A stretch of 64,000 nucleotides of DNA from Maritalea mobilis. Its GTDB lineage: Bacteria; Pseudomonadota; Alphaproteobacteria; Rhizobiales; Devosiaceae. This document shows positions 54,956 to 61,791 of the stretch, in pieces (the stretch's first letter is position 1; each line of letters opens with the position of its first letter). A program made the position numbers and the translations under genes. The notes beneath the pieces are model-generated. The model was given only the letters and a program-made list of their open reading frames with translations. It was not told the DNA's origin and did not search any database. The stretch is taken from contig NZ_SNYR01000002.1 of the NCBI RefSeq assembly GCF_004363175.1, positions 558,001-622,000 on the forward strand, written 5' to 3'.

Positions 54956-55168
54956 ATGATGTCGCTCGATAAGATTGCCCTGATCATTGTGATTGTTGCA
55001 GCCGGGATTTATGTCGGCGTGATGGCGTTTGGCATTTTTGCTTCGGGCGTGCCGCTTTGGCCTTTCTTTATTTTGCTGGCAATCGGTATCTATTTGATGT
55101 CACGAGTCATTTCCGACAAGTTGAACAACAAAGAAGATAAATATTACGAAGATAATATTCAGGAGTAA
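54956..55168 (+). CDS. Small membrane protein
   Basis: 70 residues, with GAGAGAG before the ATGATG start. Two closely spaced membrane helices (about 6-30 and 34-50), then a lysine- and acid-rich tail. I do not recognise a family. It is directly upstream of a YbjQ-like gene (5-nt gap), which suggests a functional pair at the membrane. Confidence 0.6.
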   Translation: MMSLDKIALIIVIVAAGIYVGVMAFGIFASGVPLWPFFILLAIGIYLMSRVISDKLNNKEDKYYEDNIQE

Positions 55169-55173
55169 TTTGC

Positions 55174-55491
55174 ATGATCGTGACAACTGGCTTGACCGTG
55201 CCTGAAGGCGAAATCATCGAAACAATTGGCATTGTGCGGGGCAACACCATCCGCGCAAAGCATGTGGGCACAGACATTATTGCTGGCTTGCGCAATTTGG
55301 TGGGCGGCGAAGTGGGTGAATATACCAAGCTGATGGCCGAGGCCCGCGAGCAGGCTTATGACCGCATGGTGGCCCATGCCCAAAGTGTGGGTGCTGATGC
55401 TGTGATTGGGGTGAATTTCACCACCTCTATGATCACCCAAGGCGCTGCTGAAATTTTGGCTTATGGCACAGCCGTAAAGCTGAAGCGCTAA
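55174..55491 (+). CDS. YbjQ/UPF0145-family protein
   Basis: 105 residues, with CAGGAG upstream. Entire length matches the UPF0145 family: VTTGLTVPEGEIIETIGIVRG at the start, GGEVGEYTKLMAEAREQA and GADAVIGVNFTTS. Small pentamer-forming proteins of uncertain, possibly heavy-metal-related, role. Third gene of a cluster with the membrane protein upstream and a cupin downstream. Confidence 0.88.
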   Translation: MIVTTGLTVPEGEIIETIGIVRGNTIRAKHVGTDIIAGLRNLVGGEVGEYTKLMAEAREQAYDRMVAHAQSVGADAVIGVNFTTSMITQGAAEILAYGTAVKLKR

Positions 55492-55494
55492 GCC

Positions 55495-55959
55495 ATGCCT
55501 AAAATCGACATCCCGGAATGGACCCACCATGAAAGTGAGCCAAATCCGCTGACAGGGCAGGATGATGGCGCTTATGGCGAGAAGGTTCTGGGCAAATTGG
55601 CAGGATTGAGCGGGCTTGGTGTGCGCATGGAAATGCTGCCGCCCGGCTCGGCTTCATCTCACCGCCATTGGCACGAAACTGAAGATGAATTTTTGCTGAT
55701 GCTTTCGGGCGAACTGGTTTTGGTTGAAGATGAAGAGACCATTTTGCGGGCGGGCGATTGCGCCGCTTGGAAAGCGGGGAGCCCGGTTGGCCATTGTCTG
55801 CAAAACCGTTCAAGTGAAAACGCAGCCTATCTGATCGTTGGTGCTAATGCTGAGCAGGATAAGGTGCATTATCCTGACCATGATGTGACCTTGCATCGCG
55901 ATGGGGACAAGCGGAGCTTCACACGGCTGGATGGCACACCCATCGTCACTTCAGAGTAA
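55495..55959 (+). CDS. Cupin-domain protein
   Basis: 154 residues. Cupin motif 1 SSHRHWHETEDEF, motif 2 CAAWKAGSPVGHCLQN. The conserved histidines and Glu are placed to bind a metal. It begins 4 nt after the YbjQ stop. Substrate unknown; resembles small cupins with isomerase or dioxygenase relatives. Confidence 0.82.
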   Translation: MPKIDIPEWTHHESEPNPLTGQDDGAYGEKVLGKLAGLSGLGVRMEMLPPGSASSHRHWHETEDEFLLMLSGELVLVEDEETILRAGDCAAWKAGSPVGHCLQNRSSENAAYLIVGANAEQDKVHYPDHDVTLHRDGDKRSFTRLDGTPIVTSE

Positions 55960-55968
55960 GGCAATGCG

Positions 55969-56415
55969 ATGAATTGGGACACGCTATATCTGTTGTTGAA
56001 TGCGGCTATTGTGCCCGCGTGGGCGCTGCTCTTGTTTATGCCACGGGCCGCGTTGACCCGGAAGCTGGTGCATAGCGGCATTTACCCCATCGGCATTGGG
56101 CTTTTCTATCTGCTTTGCTTTTTGGCAGCAGCCTTTTTGGGGCAAGCGGCAGAGGGGTTTAATTTTTTCACCTTAGACGGCGTGGCGACGCTGTTTGATC
56201 ACCCCAATGGTGTTTTAATTGGATGGTCGCACTATCTGGCGTTTGACCTGTTTGTTGGCGCGTGGATTGGCCGCGATGCGGCGCGGCGCAACTACCGCCA
56301 TTTGATTGTGGCGCCCATGATGCTGTTCACTTATCTCTATGGGCCGTTTGGCTTGCTCGCCTATATGGTTTTCCGTTTTTGGAAAGAGCGGCAGGTGCCT
56401 TCGCTTGAGGAGTGA
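55969..56415 (+). CDS. ABA4-like membrane protein
   Basis: 148 residues with four membrane helices. The C-terminal YLYGPFGLLAYMVFRF and the internal HYLAFDLFVGAWIGRDAAR match the ABA4-like family (DUF4281), which includes plant neoxanthin-synthesis protein ABA4 and many bacterial proteins of unknown function. No carotenoid genes are nearby. Last gene of the small 54.9-56.4 kb cluster. Confidence 0.82.
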   Translation: MNWDTLYLLLNAAIVPAWALLLFMPRAALTRKLVHSGIYPIGIGLFYLLCFLAAAFLGQAAEGFNFFTLDGVATLFDHPNGVLIGWSHYLAFDLFVGAWIGRDAARRNYRHLIVAPMMLFTYLYGPFGLLAYMVFRFWKERQVPSLEE

Positions 56416-56444
56416 GGTGGGGGTGAATTCGCCTCCCCCCACGC

Positions 56445-56475
56445 TTAATCCCTCCCCACAAGTGGGAGGAAAATG
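56445..56475 (+). repeat. Small CTTAA-CTCCCC hairpin repeat
   Basis: CTTAATCCCTCCCC, then ACAAGT, then GGGAGG; flank identical in type to the copy at 54278. Confidence 0.6.
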
Positions 56476-56496
56476 AGTGTTGGCCTCATCCCCCCG

Positions 56497-56610
56497 CGTC
56501 ATTCCCGCATAGGCGGGAATCCAGATGGGATCTGTCGTCTCGTGATGACCTTGATGTTTTGCGCTTGGGTTGCGCTTGACTGGATCCCCGGGTCAAGCCC
56601 GAGGATGACG
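56497..56610. repeat. Composite hairpin element, 114-bp class, copy 2
   Basis: CGTCA (56497-56501) to TGACG (56606-56610). Left hairpin ATTCCCGC/GCGGGAAT (56501-56520, a loop variant), right hairpin TCCCCGGG/CCCGAGGA (56585-56605). Exactly as long as the element at 1338-1451. Confidence 0.75.
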
Positions 56611-56683
56611 GAGGGGTGTGGTTGGGTCGCGATTTGGTATCGCTTACTCCAGCCCCTATTCCCCAAGCGGAGCCAATGCGTGG

Positions 56684-57778
56684 CTAGTTTTGTTTGAAGT
56701 GCTTGGAAAGCTTCAAATGTTGGCCCTGATAGTTTGACCCAAGGTCGGCGCCGTAAAGATTGTCGGGGCGTTCGGCCATGCGTTCATAGATCAAGCGGCC
56801 GATGGTTTGGCCGTGTTCGACCAAGAATGGCACTTCGCGTGAGCGCACTTCCAGCACGGCGCGGCTGCCAGCGCCCGCAGCGCCAGCGTGGCCGAAGCCG
56901 GGATCGAAGAAGCCGGCATAATGAACGCGGAATTCGCCGACCAGCGGGTCGAATGGCACCATTTCGGCGGCATAATCCGGCGGGACGTGCACCGCCTCAC
57001 GGGAGACAAGAATGTAGAATTCGTCTGGGTCGAGGATCAGTTCGCCTGTGCCACGATCGTGCAAGGGTTCCCAAAAATCGAGCACGTCTAGCGCGGCTTT
57101 CTTATCGACATCAACAACCGCGGTGTGTCGCTTGGAGCGATAACCGATCAGGCCGCCGCGATCGCTGCCTTGCAGATCAATAGATAAAGAAACGCCCTGC
57201 TCTACGATGGCGTTTTCATCAAACACCAATGTTTGTTCAGCGTGGAGCGCCTTATGTTCTTCAACGCTCAAACGGCTATCGCCGGAGCGGAAACGGATTT
57301 GGCTGAGGCGAGAGCCTTGACGCACCAGCGCAGGGAAAGTGCGCGGGCTAATTTCGAGATAAAGCTTGCCTTTGTAGCCAGCGGGCACCGTGTCAAAGGC
57401 GCGGCCTTCATCTGTGATCACGCGGGTAAAAATGTCCAAACGACCCGTGGAGCTTTTGGGATTGGTGGTGGCGCTAACGCCTTCTGGCAATGCCAGTTCT
57501 TCCATCAGCGGCACGATATAAACGCAGCCCCGCTCAAGCACAGCGCCCTCGCTCAAATTGATCTGGTGCAATTTTAGGTCTTGAATCCGCTCCATCACCG
57601 AAGTTTGTGGCCCCGGCAAAAAGCTGGCGCGCACGCGATAGGCAATTTCGCCCAAGCGCAAATCCAAGCTGGCAGGTTGCACCTGATCTTCATCGAAGGC
57701 ATGGGCGACAATAATGGCGCCATCCTGATGCATTTGATTGATCATGCGGGCTGAATAGATACCAGTTGGCGAAGTCAT
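56684..57778 (-). CDS. dcd: dCTP deaminase, long two-domain form
   Basis: 364 residues, about twice the length of the ordinary enzyme. Two consecutive dUTPase-like jelly-roll domains can be seen; motifs SSTGRLDIFTRVI in the first half and FDPGFGHAGAAGAGSRAVLEV in the second. It makes dUMP/dUTP precursors for thymidylate from dCTP; the extra domain may replace oligomer contacts of the short form. Stand-alone, convergent to the ABA4-like cluster and divergent from metZ. Confidence 0.88.
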   Translation of the reverse strand: MTSPTGIYSARMINQMHQDGAIIVAHAFDEDQVQPASLDLRLGEIAYRVRASFLPGPQTSVMERIQDLKLHQINLSEGAVLERGCVYIVPLMEELALPEGVSATTNPKSSTGRLDIFTRVITDEGRAFDTVPAGYKGKLYLEISPRTFPALVRQGSRLSQIRFRSGDSRLSVEEHKALHAEQTLVFDENAIVEQGVSLSIDLQGSDRGGLIGYRSKRHTAVVDVDKKAALDVLDFWEPLHDRGTGELILDPDEFYILVSREAVHVPPDYAAEMVPFDPLVGEFRVHYAGFFDPGFGHAGAAGAGSRAVLEVRSREVPFLVEHGQTIGRLIYERMAERPDNLYGADLGSNYQGQHLKLSKHFKQN

Positions 57779-57837
57779 TTACTTGACGTTTCCATTAAAT
57801 TCTTTTGCTGACCCTTTGTTGTTAGCAATGTTAAACA

Positions 57838-57866
57838 TTGACGCCAAGCCACAATTGGCATTAGAT
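57838..57866 (+). promoter_or_regulatory. Sigma-70-type promoter of metZ
   Basis: TTGACG (57838-57843), a 17-bp spacer, then TTAGAT (57861-57866). A start near 57873 would place the SAM-II aptamer at the very 5' end of the transcript. Confidence 0.6.
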
Positions 57867-57874
57867 CACATAAT

Positions 57875-57928
57875 TCGGTGGTGATTTGGCCGGTCTGCTT
57901 GCAGCCACCTTAAAGAATTAGCTAAAGG
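57875..57928 (+). ncRNA. SAM-II riboswitch aptamer
   Basis: Contains the SAM-II core GGTGGTGATTTGGCCGG, the GCTTGCAGCCACC stem partner and TTAAAGAATTAGCTAAAGG pseudoknot strand. The P1 arms GGTGG/CCACC are at 57877-57881 and 57905-57909. SAM-II RNAs bind S-adenosylmethionine and switch off methionine-synthesis genes; metZ follows. Confidence 0.92.
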
Positions 57929-57937
57929 CGACCGTTT

Positions 57938-57962
57938 GCCGGCCAATTGGGTCGGCTTTTTT
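57938..57962 (+). terminator. Terminator between SAM-II aptamer and metZ
   Basis: GCCGGCC/GGTCGGC stem (57938-57944 and 57949-57955) followed by TTTTTTG. Located 10 nt after the aptamer, 32 nt before the start codon. It suggests that SAM controls transcription here, not only translation. Confidence 0.75.
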
Positions 57963-57993
57963 GTTTGGAGACTGGCGTTTAGTCAGAAAAAAT

Positions 57994-59199
57994 ATGGCGA
58001 CCAAGACAAATCCACTTTTGGACCCGAAAAACCAATCCCCTGCTTCGCGCGCTGTGCATGGCGGCACTGAGCGCAGCCATCATGGCGAAACTTCAGAAGC
58101 GCTTTACCTCTCATCTGGCTTTACTTATGCCACATCAGAAGAAGCACGAATGCGGTTTAAGGGCGAAACGGAAGGCCATATTTATTCGCGCTTCTCCAAC
58201 CCAACTGTTGAGATGTTTCAAAACCGCATGGCGGGCCTTGAAGGCGCAGACGCTGCGCGGGGCACGGCCACCGGCATGGCGGCGGTAACCACCGCGCTGA
58301 TGAGCTTGGTGCAGGCGGGCGACCATGTGGTGGCCTCGCGTGCATTGTTTGGCGGGTGCCGCTATGTGGTGGAAGATTTTCTGCCGCGCTGGGGCGTCAG
58401 CTCCACCCTTGTGGATGGCCGCGACCCCAAGAATTTTGAAGCTGCGATGCGCGACAACACCAAGGCGGTGTTTGTAGAAAGCCCGACCAACCCCACAATC
58501 GAGCTGGTCGATTTGGAAGCTGTGGGCAAAATTGCCAAAGCCCATGGGGCAAAATTTGTGGTCGACAATGTGTTCGCCACCCCAATCTATCAAAGCCCCT
58601 TGGAATTGGGCGCGGATTTGGTGGTTTATTCGGCCACCAAGCATATCGATGGGCAAGGCCGCTGTTTGGGCGGTGTGATTGTGGGTGATAAAGAGCTGAT
58701 CGAAGGCGATGTGCACACGATTATCCGCCAAACTGGCCCCTCCATCAGTCCATTTAATGCATGGGTGATGCTCAAGGGGCTTGAAACTCTTGGCTTGCGG
58801 GTGGAAAAAATGGCGCAAAATGCCAGCGCTGTTGCCAACATGTTGGCCAACCACCCTAAGGTGGAGCGGGTTTATTATGCCGGGCACCCATCGCACCCGC
58901 AATATGATTTGGCGCAAAAGCAAATGAGTGGCGGCTCCAACATGTTGGCCTTTGACGTGAAGGGCAAGCAGGCAGATGCTTACACTGTTGCGGACCATTT
59001 GGCGCTGATCAAAATCTCCAACAATTTGGGTGATGCCAAGAGCATTATCACCCACCCGGCCACCACCACCCACCAGCGGTTGGAAGAAGAAGATCGGGCA
59101 GAGTTGGGCATTTCAGAAAAGCTGTTGCGCTTGTCTGTTGGGTTGGAAGCGGAAGAAGATTTGCTTTCTGACCTGCAATTTGCACTGGACCAAATCTAG
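57994..59199 (+). CDS. metZ: O-succinylhomoserine sulfhydrylase
   Basis: 401 residues from the ATG at 57994 (MATKTNPLLD); a TTG start further upstream lies in the leader. Cys/Met metabolism PLP enzyme: PLP Lys in YSATKHIDGQGR near residue 216, then GPSISPFNAWVMLKGLETL, and ITHPATTTHQRL. MetZ makes homocysteine directly from O-succinylhomoserine (or acetylhomoserine) and sulfide. Expression is under the SAM-II riboswitch and terminator just upstream. Confidence 0.93.
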   Translation: MATKTNPLLDPKNQSPASRAVHGGTERSHHGETSEALYLSSGFTYATSEEARMRFKGETEGHIYSRFSNPTVEMFQNRMAGLEGADAARGTATGMAAVTTALMSLVQAGDHVVASRALFGGCRYVVEDFLPRWGVSSTLVDGRDPKNFEAAMRDNTKAVFVESPTNPTIELVDLEAVGKIAKAHGAKFVVDNVFATPIYQSPLELGADLVVYSATKHIDGQGRCLGGVIVGDKELIEGDVHTIIRQTGPSISPFNAWVMLKGLETLGLRVEKMAQNASAVANMLANHPKVERVYYAGHPSHPQYDLAQKQMSGGSNMLAFDVKGKQADAYTVADHLALIKISNNLGDAKSIITHPATTTHQRLEEEDRAELGISEKLLRLSVGLEAEEDLLSDLQFALDQI

Positions 59200-59238
59200 G
59201 GGTGATCACGGCCTGATGGCGTATCGCGGGCGTATTGG

Positions 59239-59257
59239 CCCCGGATCAAGTCCGGGG
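59239..59257. repeat. Solo hairpin of the composite family
   Basis: CCCCGGA-TCAAG-TCCGGGG, a perfect hairpin, without TGACG immediately after it. Confidence 0.65.
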
Positions 59258-59322
59258 CGGCGTCAGTGCCGTTTGATTTGCAGCGGATACATATGAAGCG
59301 TCGTGTGTGCTTTGGCTTTGCC

Positions 59323-59449
59323 CATCACCCCAAGACTTGATCTTGGGGTCCAATTGGGATTGGCCGAGCCGGATGGTTTTTGAGATTGATTGCAGCTCGT
59401 GCCGCCCCGAAAGGTGAAATGGATTGCAAGATCAAGTCTTGCAATGACG
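59323..59449. repeat. Composite hairpin element, 127-bp class, copy 3
   Basis: CATCA (a variant of CGTCA) to TGACG. Left hairpin CCCCAAGA/TCTTGGGG (59328-59348), right hairpin TTGCAAGA/TCTTGCAA (59424-59444). The interior shares GGATTGGCCGAGCC, GTTTTT and GATTGATTGCAGC with copy 2, and the length is identical. Confidence 0.88.
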
Positions 59450-59534
59450 CCGTGGGAAGGATTGGCTGCGCTTATATTTCTAGGATCGCTAAAGGCCGGA
59501 ATCCAAGCCTCGCGCCGGGAACAGTCCCGGTGCC

Positions 59535-60179
59535 CTACTCCTTAGTTTGGACTCCGCCGAACTCCTGATAGGCCAAGAGCATCCGAACAAAGGCGGTGTA
59601 AAAACACGCAGCGGCGAAGATGGCTGCGAGTATGTTGAAATATTGTGGCCAGATGCATAGCGCGGCGAAGAAGGCAATTGTTTCGGTGCCTTCGGTAAGG
59701 CCTGTGGAAAAATAGAGTGATTTCGACCCGCGCTTTGTAGTGCTCATTTTGTGCTTTTCGGCGAGGATCGCATAGCCCAGAAATGTGCCACCGTTAAAAT
59801 AGAAGCTGACCAGAAGCAGGCCGCCGACCACGCCATTTTGGGCGGGGTCCAGCACAATGAAGGCGAAGGGGAATGCGCCGTAGAATAGGAAATCTGCGGT
59901 AATGTCGAAATAGCCGCCAAAGTCAGTTTTCTGCGTGGCACGGGCCACGGCGCCATCCAAGCCATCCATCACGCGGGACAGCAACATCAAAATCAATGCA
60001 GCATAAAACATGCCCAAGGCGACCGTAACGGCAGAAAGCAGGCCGATTGCGAGACCAGCGAAGGTGACGCCATTGGCGGAAATGCCCGCCCGCGCCATTT
60101 GCTGGCCGATAAAATTGAGCGGAGGATCGATCCATCTTCGCATCTGGCCATCAAGCATGAATAAATCCCTCACAAACAT
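59535..60179 (-). CDS. CDP-alcohol phosphatidyltransferase family protein
   Basis: 214 residues with five to six membrane helices. The CDP-alcohol signature is complete: DGLDGAVARATQ followed by GGYFDITAD, with the conserved Asp residues that bind metal and CDP. It joins a CDP-activated group to an alcohol in phospholipid synthesis (phosphatidylglycerophosphate-type or related); the exact product is not deducible. Stand-alone. Confidence 0.88.
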   Translation of the reverse strand: MFVRDLFMLDGQMRRWIDPPLNFIGQQMARAGISANGVTFAGLAIGLLSAVTVALGMFYAALILMLLSRVMDGLDGAVARATQKTDFGGYFDITADFLFYGAFPFAFIVLDPAQNGVVGGLLLVSFYFNGGTFLGYAILAEKHKMSTTKRGSKSLYFSTGLTEGTETIAFFAALCIWPQYFNILAAIFAAACFYTAFVRMLLAYQEFGGVQTKE

Positions 60180-60336
60180 CAGACTGGGTGCAAAGCCTTC
60201 GACAAGGCTTCACTTGCGACGCAAACTAAACTATCACTCAAGAGTTGAGAACAGGCTGCACATGTTTGTGAGCAGAATGTTATGGTAGATTTGCGGTGAC
60301 GCAAAAGAGTCGGCAACATCCGGGATTTGCACATTT

Positions 60337-61782
60337 ATGGAATTTCGTCCGATTTTGATGATCATTGGTGTGCTGACCGCGATTTTGGGCTGCTCCATGT
60401 TTCTGCCTGCTATTGCCGATGCGCTGGTGGGCAATGATGACTGGATCGTTTTTGTCACCTCCGGTTTGATCACCACATTGCTGGGCGCAGGCATTTGGGC
60501 TTCTTCATTTGGCTATGATCAAAGCCTGAATGCACGGCAGGCCTTTTTTATGACCGCCATCATTTGGGTGGTGCTGGCTTTATTTGGTGCCCTTCCCTTT
60601 TATTGGGCAGGGATCAACCTTAACTTCACTGACGCGTTTTTTGAATCCATGTCGGGCCTGACGACCACCGGGGCAACGGTGATTTCTGGCCTTGATGATT
60701 TGCCCCCGGGCATTTTGTTGTGGCGTAGCTTGCTGCAATGGTTTGGCGGCTTGGGCATTATTGTGATGGCGGTTGCCGTGCTGCCTATGTTGCAAATTGG
60801 GGGCATGCAGATGTTTAAGGCGGAAGCCTTTGACACCGCAGAAAAGATTTTGCCGCGCGCCGCGCAAATCGCCTCGAACATGACCACCATTTACATTGCC
60901 CTGACCTTCATTTGCGCCATTTGTTATTGGGCTGCAGGCATGGGCCTTTTTGATGCGATTGCCCACTCTATGACCACAGTGGCCACGGGTGGTTTTTCCA
61001 CGCGTGATGGATCAATCGACAGTTATGAATCCGCGATGATCGACTATATTGCGGTGACCTTTATGATTTTGGGTGCCTTGCCGTTTTTGCTGTATGTGAA
61101 AATGGTGCGTGGCGACCTGTTGGGGCTTTGGCGCGACAGCCAAGTACGAACCTTTTTGATATTGGTTGCGGCGGTGACCTTTGTGGCCGTGTTGATCCAA
61201 TATGTTGATGATATTGATCGCGGCGAAGTGGCATTCCGCCACGCGCTCTTTTCTGTCACCTCGGTGATGACAGGCACCGGCTATGCGACAACTGACTATG
61301 GCCAATGGGGCGGGATTTCGATCACGCTGTTCTTTATCATCACCTTTATTGGTGGGTGCGCGGGCTCAACCTCATGCGGGATTAAAATCTTCCGTTTCCA
61401 AGTGCTATTTTTGGATTTGAAACAGCATATCCGGCAAATCCTTTATCCTTCAGGCGTGTTTGTGAAACGCTATAATGGGCAAGTGATTTCCGACACGGTT
61501 TCCGCCTCTGTGATGAGCTTTATCTTTCTCTACTTCTTGTTCTTCATCATTTTGGCGCTGTTATTGTCGCTGACCGGATTAGACAGTTTGACCGCCTTTT
61601 CCGGGGCTGCAACGGCCATTTCCAATGTGGGACCAGGCCTTGGTGAAATTATCGGACCATCAGGCAATTTTGGCCCGCTGCCCGACATTTCAAAATGGAT
61701 GGTGTCCATCGGCATGATTGTGGGCCGGCTGGAAATCTTCACCGTGTTGGTGCTGTTTATGCCGCGCTTTTGGCGCGGCTAA
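60337..61782 (+). CDS. trkH: Potassium uptake protein TrkH
   Basis: 481 residues with eight or more membrane helices and repeated K+-selectivity P-loops: SMSGLTTTGATVISG, SMTTVATGGFS, TSVMTGTGYATTDYG, TAISNVGPGLG. These four are the TrkH/TrkG filter loops. It takes up K+ with TrkA. It converges with the RND gene, 9 bp apart. No trkA is in the window. Confidence 0.92.
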   Translation: MEFRPILMIIGVLTAILGCSMFLPAIADALVGNDDWIVFVTSGLITTLLGAGIWASSFGYDQSLNARQAFFMTAIIWVVLALFGALPFYWAGINLNFTDAFFESMSGLTTTGATVISGLDDLPPGILLWRSLLQWFGGLGIIVMAVAVLPMLQIGGMQMFKAEAFDTAEKILPRAAQIASNMTTIYIALTFICAICYWAAGMGLFDAIAHSMTTVATGGFSTRDGSIDSYESAMIDYIAVTFMILGALPFLLYVKMVRGDLLGLWRDSQVRTFLILVAAVTFVAVLIQYVDDIDRGEVAFRHALFSVTSVMTGTGYATTDYGQWGGISITLFFIITFIGGCAGSTSCGIKIFRFQVLFLDLKQHIRQILYPSGVFVKRYNGQVISDTVSASVMSFIFLYFLFFIILALLLSLTGLDSLTAFSGAATAISNVGPGLGEIIGPSGNFGPLPDISKWMVSIGMIVGRLEIFTVLVLFMPRFWRG

Positions 61783-61791
61783 CCATTTCGC

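Larger units (their letters stand above)
59200..59534. other. Gene-free spacer with repeats
   Basis: About 335 bp between metZ and the phosphatidyltransferase gene. It holds a solo hairpin (59239-59257) and one 127-bp composite element (59323-59449). No gene supported. Confidence 0.8.

Noticed and set aside
54530-54987. Open frames on both strands over the 54.5-54.9 kb tandem array
   Set aside because: Their proteins consist of the repeated unit (PPSFAALTTPAP and its complement) and have no independent support.
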